Source: DATBGO01 sp963840095 | Lineage (GTDB): Bacteria; Actinomycetota; Actinomycetes; Streptosporangiales; Streptosporangiaceae | Length of the DNA: 64,000 nucleotides | Reading direction: 5' to 3' | Assembly: GCA_963840095.1 (NCBI GenBank) | Contig: CAWIXN010000009.1 | Coordinates: 22,560-86,559, forward strand | Shown: positions 1-9,223 of the stretch, piece by piece | How positions within the stretch are numbered: the stretch's first letter is position 1 | Layout of the letters: every line of letters begins with the position of its first letter | The notes under the pieces: model-generated | Databases searched by the model: none | What the model was told of the DNA's origin: nothing | Seen by the model: the letters and a program-made list of their open reading frames with translations, nothing else | Translations under genes and position numbers: made by a program

Positions 1-608
1 CAGGCGGAGACCGCGAGCATGACCGCGGCGCCGGTCACCAGCGAGGCCAGCAGCACGTGCCCGTAGCCCCACAGGAACACGGGGTTGGTCAGCACCGCCC
101 AGATGTCGTTCAGCTGCGGCTTGCCGGTTCTGGCATTGATCGTGTAGCCGACCGGGTGCTGCATCCAGGAGTTGGCGGCCATGATGAAGGCCGCTGACAG
201 CACGGTTCCGAGCGCCACCAGCCAGATGGTCAGCAGGTGCACCCGCCGGGACAGCTTGTCCCATCCGAACAGCCACAGGCCGAGGAATGTGGACTCGAGA
301 AAGAAGGCGAGCAGGCCCTCCATCGCGAGCGGGGCCCCGAAGATGTCGCCGACCAGCCGGGAGTAAGCCGACCAGTTCATGCCGAACTGGAACTCCTGCA
401 CCAGGCCGGTAACCACGCCGATCGCGACGTTGATGACCAGCAGCGTGCCGAAGAATTTGGTCAGCCGCAGGTACTCGGGGCGCCCGCCGGAGTGCCAGGC
501 GGTCTGCAGCAGCGCGGTAAGGAAGGCCAGGCCGATAGTGACGGGGACGAAGAAGAAGTGATTGACCGAGATAAAGGCGAATTGCCATCGTGCCAGGTCA
601 AGTTGCAT
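1..608 (-). CDS. cydA: cytochrome bd ubiquinol oxidase subunit I (partial, N-terminal part)
   Basis: The minus strand reads from an ATG at 608 off the left edge of the window, giving about 202 residues. It begins MQLDLARWQFAFISVNHFFF, the hallmark start of CydA, with the early quinol-oxidase histidine in the VNHFFF stretch and further helices (LLVINVAIGVVTGLVQEFQFG; FLESTFLGLWLFGWDKL). CydA carries haem b558/b595 and, with CydB, oxidises quinol and reduces O2 at high affinity in the membrane. The upstream gene on the same strand is a small membrane protein ending 112 bp before this start, so the two are probably co-transcribed. The C-terminus and cydB lie outside the window. Confidence 0.95.
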   Translation of the reverse strand, partial: MQLDLARWQFAFISVNHFFFVPVTIGLAFLTALLQTAWHSGGRPEYLRLTKFFGTLLVINVAIGVVTGLVQEFQFGMNWSAYSRLVGDIFGAPLAMEGLLAFFLESTFLGLWLFGWDKLSRRVHLLTIWLVALGTVLSAAFIMAANSWMQHPVGYTINARTGKPQLNDIWAVLTNPVFLWGYGHVLLASLVTGAAVMLAVSA

Positions 609-720
609 CCGCTAGCGCCTCGCCCTCATGAGCGTGACCTCGCCGTTCGCCGCCGGACTGAGGTCACGGGCCGGTGCGTGGCCACGGGCCGGGGCGTGGT
701 TAACAGCAGGCCGGCGGCAA

Positions 721-993
721 TTAGCGCTGGCCCGTCGTGACGCCGTCCTGCCACGCGCTGGTCCCCGCTGCGGTCGCTGCCTTGGCCTGCTCCCACTTCA
801 GCCGGGCCAGCTCGCTCGGCGGCACGTCCATCTGCTTGACCCACTTGCGGGTCGCCGCGATCACCGTCGAGCTGCAGATTGTCAGCCCGATCAGGCCGAG
901 AACCCAGCCCGCCCCGATCAGCGCTGCTCCGAGGACCAGCGATCCCGACCTCATCTGGAACGTCCCGCCGGATGACTGTGTGCTGCTACTCAT
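721..993 (-). CDS. small single-pass membrane protein upstream of cydA
   Basis: This is a 90-residue protein beginning MSSSTQSSGG. The ATG at 993 is preceded on the minus strand by a good ribosome-binding site (AAGGAAGGTGAC). One clear hydrophobic segment lies at about residues 17-42 (LVLGAALIGAGWVLGLIGLT), followed by a charged C-terminal part (RKWVKQMDVPPSELARLKWEQAK) that should be cytoplasmic. I do not recognise a named family. Its position directly before cydA suggests co-expression with the bd oxidase, but a role as an accessory subunit is only inference. A longer reading frame from 1308 exists, but that part is low-complexity upstream DNA and I excluded it. Confidence 0.75.
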   Translation of the reverse strand: MSSSTQSSGGTFQMRSGSLVLGAALIGAGWVLGLIGLTICSSTVIAATRKWVKQMDVPPSELARLKWEQAKAATAAGTSAWQDGVTTGQR

Positions 994-1051
994 GTCACCT
1001 TCCTTGATCTCGCAGGTCGGTGTCACTTTTGCCCCGGCAGTGCACTCAGGC

Positions 1052-1070
1052 ATCATCCGCACCGGGTGAT
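1052..1070. promoter_or_regulatory. 19-bp inverted-repeat motif, copy 1 (ATCATCC-N5-GGGTGAT)
   Basis: The site is ATCATCC, five bases, then GGGTGAT, an imperfect dyad. It lies 58 bp upstream of the small membrane protein/cydA operon. The same motif with the same 5-bp spacer recurs at 10080-10098 and 14371-14389, each time upstream of a minus-strand membrane-protein gene. It is probably an operator for a shared regulator, whose identity I cannot tell. Confidence 0.5.
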
Positions 1071-1113
1071 TGGGCGAGGCAAGGGCAAAGAGCGCGGCTG
1101 CGCTTGACCTTCG

Positions 1114-1170
1114 CCTGATGGATTCGGGAATTGGTACGGAATCCTCGTACCGATTCCCGAATCCATCAGG
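1114..1170. terminator. 25-bp stem hairpin between divergent genes
   Basis: Positions 1114-1138 pair with 1146-1170 (arms CCTGATGGATTC... and ...GAATCCATCAGG) with one mismatch around a 7-base loop. No T-run follows on either strand. It sits between the cydA-side operon (minus) and the GMC oxidoreductase (plus). It could be a bidirectional transcription barrier, an mRNA structure, or a large operator. Confidence 0.45.
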
Positions 1171-1185
1171 CGGCAGCACCGGGGC

Positions 1186-1295
1186 GGGGCGTGGCGCGAA
1201 CGCGGGCGGGGCGTGGCGTCGGCGGTGTCGGGGCGTGGCGCGAACGCGGGCGGGGAGTGGCGCGGGCCGGGTCGGGGCTGTCGGGGCGTGGCGCG
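1186..1295. repeat. G-rich direct repeats ahead of the GMC oxidoreductase gene
   Basis: A unit of about 33 bp (starting GGGGCGTGGCGCGAACGCGG) occurs at 1186-1218 and 1230-1262, with a 13-bp partial third copy at 1283-1295. Together with the hairpin it fills the 994-1355 intergenic stretch. No gene is apparent there. Confidence 0.6.
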
Positions 1296-1355
1296 TGCCG
1301 TGGTTCACCCGGCCCGGACGGTGCGCTGGGGACGGGCCCGGGACAGGGTCGAGTC

Positions 1356-2924
1356 GTGACCGATCACTACGACGTCGTCATCGTGGGAACCGGGGCGGGC
1401 GGCGGCACGCTCGCCCACGTCCTGGCGGCATCGGGCCAGCGGATCCTGCTGCTCGAGCGCGGCGATTTCCTGCCGCGGGAAATGGCCAACTGGGATCCGG
1501 GGCCGGTGTTCGTCGACGGGACCTACATTTCGCCGGATACCTGGTACGACTCGGACGGGAAGCCGTTCCAGCCGCAGGTCCACTACTTTGTCGGCGGCGC
1601 GACCAAGATGTACGGTGCCGCGCTGTACCGGCTGCGCCCGGCCGACTTCGGCGAGATCCGGTATCCGGACGGGATTTCCCCGGCCTGGCCGCTGAGCTAC
1701 GACGACTTCGAACCCTGGTATACCAAGGCGGAGTGGCTCTACCAGGTGCACGGGGCCCACGGCGAGGACCCGACCGAGGGCCACTGGTCGAAGGACTACC
1801 CATGGCCCGCGGTCAGCCACGAGCCGAGGATCCAGCGGATCTCCGACGTGCTGGCCGACCAGGGCTACCGGCCCTTCCACGCGCCCTGCGGGATCCTGCT
1901 GGATGAGGCCGACCGGCCCGCGAGCAGCTGCATCCGGTGCTCCTGGTGTGACGGCTACCCGTGCCTGGTCCACGCCAAGTCCGATGCCGAGACCATCGCC
2001 GTCCGCCCGCTGCTGAGTCAGCCGAACGTCACGCTGCTCGTCGGCGCTGAGGTCACGGCGCTGCGCACCGACCCGGCAGGCAGAACCGTGACCGGCCTTG
2101 AAGTATCCCGTTATCAGAAAACCGAGACCTACACAGGGGACATCGTCGTCGTGGCCGCAGGGGCGGCTAACAGCGCCAGGATCCTGCTCCGGTCGGCGTG
2201 CGAGGCTCACCCGGACGGTCTTGCTAACGCCAGCGGACTCCTCGGCCGCAACTACATGTTCCACAACAGCAAGGCCGTGGTGGCACTCGACAAGGAGCCC
2301 AACGAGACGGTTTTCCAGAAGACCCTGGGCCTGAACGACTTCTACCTGGCTGGCGGCGGGCGGGCTGGCGGTGACCAGCCGTGGCCGCTCGGCAACATCC
2401 AGCTGCTCGGCAAGTCGAACGCGATGGCGATGAAGGGCGAGGAGCCGAAGCTGACCAAGATCGCGCCGCGGTTCAGCCTGGACGAGGTCGCTAAGCATGC
2501 CGTCGACTTCTGGCTCACCACCGAGGACCTGCCCAGGCCGGCCAACCGGGTGACCGTCGGCCGCGACGGCGCCATCCACCTGGCCTACGCCGCCAGCAAC
2601 GCAGCGCAGGCCGCCGATCTCTACGGCGAGTTGCGGACGATCCTGAACCACTGCGGGATGGCCGCCCATCACGTGCTGGACAAGAACTTCTACATGAAGA
2701 TGAACATCCCGATCGCCGGGGTCGCGCACCAGGCCGGCACCTGCCGGTTCGGCGCCGACCCGGCCACCTCGGTGCTCGACGTCAACTGCCAGGCACACGG
2801 TCTGGACAACCTGTACGTGGTCGATGCGAGCTTCTTCCCGAGCATCGGCGCGGTCAACCCGGCCCTGACCGTCATGGCCAACGCGATGCGGGTGGGCGAT
2901 CACCTACTGGACCGGATCAGCTGA
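1356..2924 (+). CDS. GMC-family FAD oxidoreductase
   Basis: The protein has 522 residues from a GTG start (VTDHYDVVIVGTGAGGG). The FAD-binding GxGxxG is at residues 11-16, with the ribose-binding Glu at about residue 34. The C-terminal GMC domain carries GVAHQAGTCRFG near residue 455 and VDASFFPSIGAVNPALT near 489-505, which supply the expected catalytic His and Asn. A Cys cluster (CIRCSWCDGYPC, about residues 192-204) is typical of the gluconate- and glucose-dehydrogenase-like branch. The family oxidises alcohols or sugars with FAD, and the substrate here is unknown. An open frame extends upstream to 1131, but through G-rich repeats. Next comes a GH15 glycosidase 37 bp downstream on the same strand, which hints at a sugar-related operon. 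Confidence 0.9.
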   Translation: MTDHYDVVIVGTGAGGGTLAHVLAASGQRILLLERGDFLPREMANWDPGPVFVDGTYISPDTWYDSDGKPFQPQVHYFVGGATKMYGAALYRLRPADFGEIRYPDGISPAWPLSYDDFEPWYTKAEWLYQVHGAHGEDPTEGHWSKDYPWPAVSHEPRIQRISDVLADQGYRPFHAPCGILLDEADRPASSCIRCSWCDGYPCLVHAKSDAETIAVRPLLSQPNVTLLVGAEVTALRTDPAGRTVTGLEVSRYQKTETYTGDIVVVAAGAANSARILLRSACEAHPDGLANASGLLGRNYMFHNSKAVVALDKEPNETVFQKTLGLNDFYLAGGGRAGGDQPWPLGNIQLLGKSNAMAMKGEEPKLTKIAPRFSLDEVAKHAVDFWLTTEDLPRPANRVTVGRDGAIHLAYAASNAAQAADLYGELRTILNHCGMAAHHVLDKNFYMKMNIPIAGVAHQAGTCRFGADPATSVLDVNCQAHGLDNLYVVDASFFPSIGAVNPALTVMANAMRVGDHLLDRIS

Positions 2925-2961
2925 ACACCGACCTGCCCGAAGGCAGCTAGAGGAGGAAACC

Positions 2962-4833
2962 ATGGCTCGCTATCCGAACATCAGCGACCACGGCCTGATC
3001 GGCGACCTGCAGACCGCTGCGCTGGTCACCGACGATGGCACGGTGGACTGGTTCTGCAGCCCGCGGTTCGACTCGCCGAGCATCTTCGCCTCGCTGCTCG
3101 ACGCCGACAAGGGCGGTCATTTCAAGATCTCGGCCGACCAGGAATGCACCACCAAGCAGCTGTACCTGCCGGAGACCGCGATCCTGATCACCAGGTTCAT
3201 GACGCCGGATGGTGTCGGTGAGGTGCATGACTTCATGCCGATCGCGATGGGGAAGGCCACCGACCGGCACCGGCTGGTCCGGCAGCTGCGGGTGGCCAGG
3301 GGAACCATGCGGTTCACGATGGACCTGCAGCCCCGGTTCGACTACGGGCGGGCCAAGCACACGATCGACGTCACCGAGAACGGCGCGGTGTTCCGGTCCG
3401 ACGGCGGCCAGGAGCTCACCCTGCACACGATCGGCCGGCGCGCCTCGGGCAAGGACAAGGGAGACCACACCGCGCTCAAGCGGCACGGCCAGGGCCTGCG
3501 GGCGTCCTGGACGCTGCACGAGGGCGAGACCACCGGCGTGGTGATCGAGTCGGTGGGCGGCCAGCCCCGGCGGCTGCCCCCGGCCGAGCTGGCCAGGCTG
3601 GCCGACGACACCGCCGACGCCTGGCGGAGATGGCTGAAGCGCTCGACCTACACCGGCCGGTGGCGGGAGATGGTGACCAGGTCCGCGATGACCCTGAAGC
3701 TGCTGACTTACGCGCCGACCGGGGCGCCGGTCGCCGCGGCCACCATGGGACTGCCTGAGCAGGTCGGCGGCGAGCGTAACTGGGACTACCGGTACACCTG
3801 GATCAGGGACGCCTCATTCTCGATCTACGCGCTGCTCGGGCTCGGTTACATGGAGGAGGCTGCCGCGTTCGGCTACTGGATGCGCGAGCGGGTGACCGAA
3901 CAGGCGGGCAACGGCTCGGGCCCGCTGAAGATCATGTACCGGGTGGACGGGTCGTCCGATCTCACCGAGGAGACGCTCGACCATCTGGAGGGATGGCGCG
4001 GCTCGCGGCCGGTGCGGCTCGGCAACGGCGCGTCCGACCAGCTGCAGCTCGACATCTACGGTGAGTCGCTGGACGCGATGTACCTCGCCGATGCCAACGG
4101 CCTGGAGATGGCGCACCAGGGCTGGCTGGCCATCACGGAGATCATCGAGTGGCTCTGCGAGCACTGGGACCAGCCCGAGGAGGGCATCTGGGAGACCCGC
4201 GGCGGCCGCAAGAACTTCACCTACGGGCGGTTCCAGAGCTGGGTGGCCCTGGACCGGGCGGTCCGGCTGGCCGAGCGGCATGGCCGGCCGGCCGACCTCG
4301 GCCGGTGGACCACCGAGCGGGACCTGATTTACGAGCAGATCATGAAGCGCGGCTGGAACTCCAAGGTCGGCGCGTTCACCCAGCACTACACGACCGATGT
4401 CCTCGACTCCTCGCTGCTGCTCATGCCGCTGCAGGGGTTCATCGCGCCGCGGGACCCGATGTGGACGTCCACGCTCGATGCGATGAACCGCGAGCTGGTC
4501 TCCGACAGCCTGGTCTACCGGTACAACCCGGGCGCATCGCCCGACGGCCTGCGGGGGAGCGAGGGCACCTTCTCCCTGTGCACGTTCTGGTACGTCGACG
4601 CGCTGGCCCGGGCGGGACGGCTGGAGGAGGCGGGGCTGGTCTTCGAGAAGATGCACACCTACGCCAACCACCTCGGGCTGTACTCCGAGGAGATCAGCCA
4701 GACCGGCGAGCAGCTGGGCAACTTCCCGCAGGCGTTCAGTCACCTGTCGCTGATCAGCGCGGCGATCAACCTGGACTACCAGCTCGACCACGGTGCAGGC
4801 TCGGTCGAGCGGGTCCTGTCCCGCGATCACTAG
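2962..4833 (+). CDS. glycoside hydrolase family 15 protein (trehalase/glucoamylase-like)
   Basis: This 623-residue protein has an ATG preceded by an excellent AGGAGG. The N-terminal GH15-associated beta-sandwich begins ISDHGLIGDLQTAALV and contains DGTVDWFCSPRFDSPS. The (alpha/alpha)6 catalytic barrel has GGERNWDYRYTWIRDASF at about residues 270-287, around the catalytic acid region, and EGTFSLCTFWYVDALARAG at about 534-552. In actinobacteria, proteins of this architecture are trehalases or glucan hydrolases; the exact substrate cannot be read from sequence. No signal peptide is visible, so it is probably cytoplasmic. It likely forms an operon with the GMC oxidoreductase. Confidence 0.92.
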   Translation: MARYPNISDHGLIGDLQTAALVTDDGTVDWFCSPRFDSPSIFASLLDADKGGHFKISADQECTTKQLYLPETAILITRFMTPDGVGEVHDFMPIAMGKATDRHRLVRQLRVARGTMRFTMDLQPRFDYGRAKHTIDVTENGAVFRSDGGQELTLHTIGRRASGKDKGDHTALKRHGQGLRASWTLHEGETTGVVIESVGGQPRRLPPAELARLADDTADAWRRWLKRSTYTGRWREMVTRSAMTLKLLTYAPTGAPVAAATMGLPEQVGGERNWDYRYTWIRDASFSIYALLGLGYMEEAAAFGYWMRERVTEQAGNGSGPLKIMYRVDGSSDLTEETLDHLEGWRGSRPVRLGNGASDQLQLDIYGESLDAMYLADANGLEMAHQGWLAITEIIEWLCEHWDQPEEGIWETRGGRKNFTYGRFQSWVALDRAVRLAERHGRPADLGRWTTERDLIYEQIMKRGWNSKVGAFTQHYTTDVLDSSLLLMPLQGFIAPRDPMWTSTLDAMNRELVSDSLVYRYNPGASPDGLRGSEGTFSLCTFWYVDALARAGRLEEAGLVFEKMHTYANHLGLYSEEISQTGEQLGNFPQAFSHLSLISAAINLDYQLDHGAGSVERVLSRDH

Positions 4834-4941
4834 CGCGGCAGTTCACCCGGGCCGGGCGATGCCGAGGCCGCCGCGAGCGCCGAGGGTGGCCTCTGCCGGG
4901 AGCTGGCGGGCGGGACCCGCCGCATGATGAGCGGAGACGTG

Positions 4942-5433
4942 ATGGCTGCCCTGACGGTGTGGAAATTCAGCTCGCCAGCCGGGGCCGATGAGGCGCTCGA
5001 CACCCTCGCCAGGCTGCAGAGCCAGCATTTCGTCCAGGTGCATGACGCGGCCGTGGTCAGCTGGCCGGCCGGGGCCAGGAAACCGGCCACGCACGAGATG
5101 CACAGCGCGAAGGGCGCGGGAGCGCTGGGCGGCGGGTTCTGGGGGCTGCTGTTCGGGCTCATCTTCTTCGTTCCGCTGCTGGGGCTCGCCATCGGCGCGG
5201 CCAGCGGCGCGATCCTCGGGTCGATGAAGGAGGTCGGGATCAGCGACACATTCATCGCCGAGGTACGGGACAAGGTGACCCCGGGGACGTCCGCGCTGTT
5301 CGCGCTGACCTCGGACGCGGTACCCGACCGGGTGGCCGAGGCCTTCAGCCAGACGCGTCCCGAGCTCATCAGGACGAACCTGTCAGCCGATCAGGAAGCC
5401 AGGCTGCGCGAGGTCTTCAGCCAGGACGGCTGA
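4942..5433 (+). CDS. DUF1269-family membrane protein
   Basis: A 163-residue protein beginning MAALTVWKFS. I chose the ATG at 4942 because GCGGAG lies at the right distance; an in-frame ATG at 4924 is the alternative. Residues about 63-93 form a Gly-rich hydrophobic hairpin (GGGFWGLLFGLIFFVPLLG, AIGAASGAILG), and the flanks are soluble alpha/beta segments rich in charge. This is the typical layout of the DUF1269 (TM2-like, ferritin-associated) family, whose function is unknown. It follows the GH15 gene by 108 bp and precedes a broken GH15 copy. Confidence 0.8.
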   Translation: MAALTVWKFSSPAGADEALDTLARLQSQHFVQVHDAAVVSWPAGARKPATHEMHSAKGAGALGGGFWGLLFGLIFFVPLLGLAIGAASGAILGSMKEVGISDTFIAEVRDKVTPGTSALFALTSDAVPDRVAEAFSQTRPELIRTNLSADQEARLREVFSQDG

Positions 5434-5594
5434 CCCTGGGCCGTCCCTCACCTGCGGAGGGTGACGACCCGTCGGCCCGGGCCTGCGCAGACTGCGGACA
5501 GCGGCGAGGATCCGCGGCAAGGACCGGCCCGGCCGCGGCTGGCCGGCCGGATCCGGGGCTCCGCGGCGGCCGCCAGGCTCGGGGAGGCTCGCGA

Positions 5595-6843
5595 ATGTCC
5601 CGCATGATCGAGGATTACGCGCTCATCGGCGACCTCCACACCGCTGCGCTGGTGGCCAGGGACGGCTCGATCGACTGGCTCTGCCTGCCGAGATTCGACT
5701 CGGCGGCGTGCTTCTGCGCGCTGCTCGGCGAGGACAGGCACGGGCACTGGCGGATAGCGCCTGCCGAGACGGGCGCCGGGGTGAGCCAGCGCTACCTGCC
5801 GGACACGCTGACCTTGCAGACCGAGTTCGGCACCGCCTCCGGCGTGTTCAGGCTCACCGACTGCATGCCACCGCGCGGCGGCGACCCGGTCCTGGTGCGG
5901 ATGATCGAGGGCATCAGCGGCAGCGTCGCGGTGCGGATGACGCTCGCGGCGCGGTTCGAGTACGGGGTCGGCCCAGCCCAGGATCCAGCGCCGGGACGGC
6001 GCGCACTCCATCCGCGCGGGCGCGCAGGCCCTGTGGCTGTTCGGGCCGGTGGAGACGGCGCGGCTGGCGGCCCGGATGGCGGGGATTCCCAGTGCCATCG
6101 ACCCATGGGAGCAGGAGGAGGTTCTCGGCTTCCTCGAGTCGGGCTGGCGCGAGCCCGACGCGGGAAACTGGGAGGTGCGCGGGCCGCCGCGGCAGTTCGT
6201 TCACTCCAAGCTCATGGTCTAGGCGGCCGCGGACGCGGCGGTCAAGATGATCGAGCGGTTCGGGGACGCCGGGCCGGCCGGACGCTGGCGCGCGCTGCGA
6301 GCCGAGGTCAGGTCGGACGTGCTGGACCAGGGTTACGACCTGGTCGGTGAGACGTTCGTCCAGCATTACGCGGGCACCGGCGTCGACGCCAGCCTGCTGC
6401 GCCTGGCCCAGCTGGGCTTCCTGCCGCCCAGCGACGAGCGGCTGAGGAGCACGGTCGCTGCAATCGCGCGGCAGCTGGACCGCGGCGGAGTGCTGCTGCG
6501 CTACCGGCCGGACCCGGCGGACAGCCTGGACAGCCTGCCGCCCGGCGCCGGGTGCTACCTGCCCGCCACGTTCTGGCTGGCGCAGTGCTACGCCCTGATG
6601 GGGCGGAGCGGCGAGGCCCGCCGGGCCTTCGCGGGAGCGCTGGAGCTGCGCAACGACGTGGGGCTGCTGCCGGAGGACTACGACCCGCTGCGCAGGCGGT
6701 TCGCAGGGAACTTCCCGCTGACTGCCAGCCACGCCGCCGTGGCCGCGACGGCCGCGGCGCTGGATTCGCCGGAGTCACCGGCCGGGGCGGCGAGATTCAC
6801 CCCCGCCGGGCGAGGCGCCGGGGTCGCTACTTGGACACGGTGA
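5595..6843 (+). pseudogene. degenerate second GH15 glycosidase gene
   Basis: The frame at 5595 begins MSRMIEDYALIGDLHTAALV and matches the GH15 N-terminal domain for about 125 residues. At about 5970 it breaks. The sequence resumes in another frame (HSIRAGAQALWLFGPVETAR) well into the catalytic barrel, skipping the region that should hold the GGERNWDYRYTWIRD motif. A TAG at 6220-6222 then interrupts a stretch corresponding to FVHSKVMAW, where a Trp is expected. From 6247 to 6843 the C-terminal barrel continues (about residues YLPATFWLAQCYALMGRSGE). Total coding remnant is about 415 residues, against about 600 in the intact paralogue at 2962. Deletion, frameshift and a stop codon make this a pseudogene. 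Confidence 0.88.
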
Positions 6844-6921
6844 GCACGGGACCGACCTGCGGATCCGGGGCGGTACCTGATCGACCCGGGTACCGCGGCG
6901 CAGGACGGCAGGAGGTGACCA

Positions 6922-8307
6922 GTGGCCGGTGCGACCAGCGCGCACGAGCCTGCCGCTGCCGGGGGCACGCCGGCGGACGAGCAGGCCGAGCTTGAGGAGC
7001 TGCGGGCCGAGGTGCAGCGGCTGCGGGCTGAGGTCAGCGACGTCCGGGCCGGGCCGGGCGCGGGCGCCGGCCAACCCGCCGCCGGGGGCAGGCGGCACAT
7101 CAGCTGGCGGTCTCCGGTGTCCGCGCTGCTCATCGTGCTGGGCTGCGTGCTCGCACCGCTCGCCGTCCTGGCCGTGTGGGCGGCCAACCAGGTCTCCAAT
7201 ACCAGCCGATATGTGGCGAACGTGGCGCCGCTCATTCACCAGCCCGCGATCCAGGGCGCGCTGACCGACAAGATCACCCCGGAGATCACCAGCAAGCTCA
7301 ACGTGCAGGGCCTCACCAACCAAGTCGCCACCGAGCTAGGCAGCCGGGGCCTGCCCAAGGTAGCCACGCTGCTGCACAGCTTCTCCGGGTCGATCGCCAG
7401 CGGCGTGGCGGGTTTCGTGCACAGCGCGGTGGCCAAGATCGTGGCCAGCCCGGCGGCGGCCAGGATCTGGACGCAGGCGAACCAGGTGGCTCACGCCGAG
7501 ATCGTCAAGGCGCTATCCGGGCAGGGAAACGGGGCCATCAAGCTGAGCAACGGCAACGTCACGCTCGGTCTCGGCCCATTCATCAACCAGGTCAAGCAGG
7601 ATCTGAGCGCCCACGGGCTCACCGTCGTGCAGAAGATCCCGCCGATCAATCCCACGTTCACGCTGTTCTCGTCGAAGTACCTGGTGAAGGCCCAGTCGGG
7701 TTACCGGCTCATCAACGACCTCAAGATCGCGCTGCCGCTGCTGGCGCTGGCTCTGCTGGCCGCGGGCATCTATATCGCCCGGGGCCACCGGCGGGCCCTG
7801 ATCGGGGCCGCGCTCGGCCTGGCGGGCTCGATGGTGGTGCTGGCCATCGGGCTGGCCATCGGCCGGGCGATCTACCTGAACAGCGTGCCGACCACCACGC
7901 TGCCTTCCGACGCCGCGGCGGCGCTGTTCGACACCCTGGTCAGGTTCATCAAGGACGGCCTGCGGGCGCTGCTCGTCCTGGGGCTGCTGGTGGCGGCGGG
8001 GGGGTTCTTCATGGGTCCGTCGGTCACCGCGGTGCGGACCCGCGCCGCCCTGAAGAACGGCCTGGCCTGGCTCCGGACGCGCGGGGAACGGGCCGGGGTG
8101 TCCGCCGGACCGGTTGGTACCTGGACATACGGCCACCGCAAGCTGCTGCGGATCAGCGCGGTGATCCTGATCGTGCTGATCTTCATTTTCTGGGGCCAGC
8201 CGACCGGTCTGGTCGTGCTGCTGCTGGCCATCGTGCTGCTCGTGCTCCTCGGGCTGATCGAGCTCATCGGCCGGCCGCCGGCCGCGCGAGCGGCCGGGCA
8301 CCCGTGA
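6922..8307 (+). CDS. multi-pass membrane protein with N-terminal coiled coil
   Basis: This 461-residue protein has a GTG start with GGAGGTG directly upstream. Residues 20-42 (EQAELEELRAEVQRLRAEVS) form a short coiled coil. A transmembrane helix follows at about 63-88 (SALLIVLGCVLAPLAVLAVW), then an extracytoplasmic domain of about 180 residues with Val/Ile/Ala-rich amphipathic segments. Four more helices follow, the last two a very hydrophobic pair (ISAVILIVLIFIFWG; LVVLLLAIVLLVLLGLIELIG). This layout recurs in actinobacterial integral membrane proteins of unknown function. The stop codon lies inside the first unit of a 39-bp tandem repeat. Confidence 0.75.
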   Translation: MAGATSAHEPAAAGGTPADEQAELEELRAEVQRLRAEVSDVRAGPGAGAGQPAAGGRRHISWRSPVSALLIVLGCVLAPLAVLAVWAANQVSNTSRYVANVAPLIHQPAIQGALTDKITPEITSKLNVQGLTNQVATELGSRGLPKVATLLHSFSGSIASGVAGFVHSAVAKIVASPAAARIWTQANQVAHAEIVKALSGQGNGAIKLSNGNVTLGLGPFINQVKQDLSAHGLTVVQKIPPINPTFTLFSSKYLVKAQSGYRLINDLKIALPLLALALLAAGIYIARGHRRALIGAALGLAGSMVVLAIGLAIGRAIYLNSVPTTTLPSDAAAALFDTLVRFIKDGLRALLVLGLLVAAGGFFMGPSVTAVRTRAALKNGLAWLRTRGERAGVSAGPVGTWTYGHRKLLRISAVILIVLIFIFWGQPTGLVVLLLAIVLLVLLGLIELIGRPPAARAAGHP

Positions 8308-8400
8308 CGCCGGTGCCGCCGGGCGCGAATGGCCGGGCACCCGTGACGCCGGTGCCGCCGGGCGCGAATGGCCGGGCACCCGTGACGCCGGCGCCGCCCG
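8293..8400. repeat. 39-bp tandem repeat spanning a stop codon
   Basis: Copies start at 8293, 8332 and 8371 (unit beginning GCCGGGCACCCGTGACGCCG); the third is shorter. The TGA of the membrane protein lies in copy 1, so each further unit offers another TGA in the same frame position (39 is divisible by 3). Confidence 0.85.
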
Positions 8401-8435
8401 CGCTCCACGACCTTCCGGGCTAGGGCTGGGCCAGC

Positions 8436-9101
8436 TTGCTCGCCCAGGCTGCGGGGTTCGCGCTGCTCGCGGCCCTGTCACCGACGGCGCTGCTGGTGGC
8501 GGCGGTCTATCTCGGTTCGGCTAACCCGAGACGGACGGCGCTGATCTACCTGGCCGGCGCGGTGGTGATGAGCACGGTCATGGCCATCGTCGTCCTGCTC
8601 GTGCTGCGGGCCGGTCACTTCGAACTGCCGAGCCACCACCGGACGCGCTACGGCCTGCGGCTCGCTCTCGGCCTGGCGATCCTGCTCGGCGGCCTGGTGG
8701 TGGTCCGCCGGAAGCCCAAGCAGCCCGACCCGGACAAGCCGGGCCAGGGGCTTGTCTCCCGGATGGTGGCCAGCCCTGCGCCGCTGAGCGCCTTCGCGGC
8801 CGGCATCGTGATCTTCGCTCCTTCGCTGACCTTCGTCGCGGCGGTGCAAGTGGTCGCGACGGCGCGGACGAGCGTCCCCTTCGAGGTCCTCACGCTGGCG
8901 CTGATCGTGGTCATCAACGTCATGTTCGTCTGGCTGCCGCTGGTCTGCTACTTGTTCGCGCCCGAGCCGACCACGCGGCACCTCAAGAGGTTCAACGCCT
9001 GGCTGCGGGCCCACGGGTACCAGCTGCTCGCTGGCGGACTGCTCGCAGCTGGCTTGCTGCTGGCTCTCGACGGCGCCCTCGGCCTGACCGGCGTCGTATA
9101 G
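8436..9101 (+). CDS. GAP/Sap-family (sulfolipid-1-addressing-like) membrane protein
   Basis: This 221-residue polytopic protein has a TTG start at 8436. About six hydrophobic helices are visible: AAGFALLAALSPTALLVAAVY, LIYLAGAVVMSTVMAIVVLL, LALGLAILLGGLVVV, LSAFAAGIVIFAPSLTFVAAV, VLTLALIVVINVMFVWLPLV and a C-terminal LLAGGLLAAGLLLALDGAL. The order and the internal cytoplasmic loop rich in Lys/Pro (RRKPKQPDPDKPG) fit the GAP family, named after a mycobacterial protein implicated in sulfolipid/glycolipid export. The substrate is unknown. It converges on the DUF7144 gene, with a terminator hairpin between them. Confidence 0.7.
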   Translation: MLAQAAGFALLAALSPTALLVAAVYLGSANPRRTALIYLAGAVVMSTVMAIVVLLVLRAGHFELPSHHRTRYGLRLALGLAILLGGLVVVRRKPKQPDPDKPGQGLVSRMVASPAPLSAFAAGIVIFAPSLTFVAAVQVVATARTSVPFEVLTLALIVVINVMFVWLPLVCYLFAPEPTTRHLKRFNAWLRAHGYQLLAGGLLAAGLLLALDGALGLTGVV

Positions 9102-9223
9102 AGGCCGGTTGGCGGGTTGGTCTGGGCGCTGGCCATCGGCCCGGGCCGCTATTTCCGGTTAGTCTGCCCGGATTCGTTCGGGGCTGGGCTGGGCGGGGCG
9201 CCCGGCCTGCGGCCGGGCGTGGG

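Noticed and set aside
1305..2903. 532-codon minus-strand ORF opposite the GMC oxidoreductase
   Set aside because: It is an antisense shadow caused by high GC. The composition is V/G/R/H-rich with no domain, and the plus strand carries clear GMC motifs.
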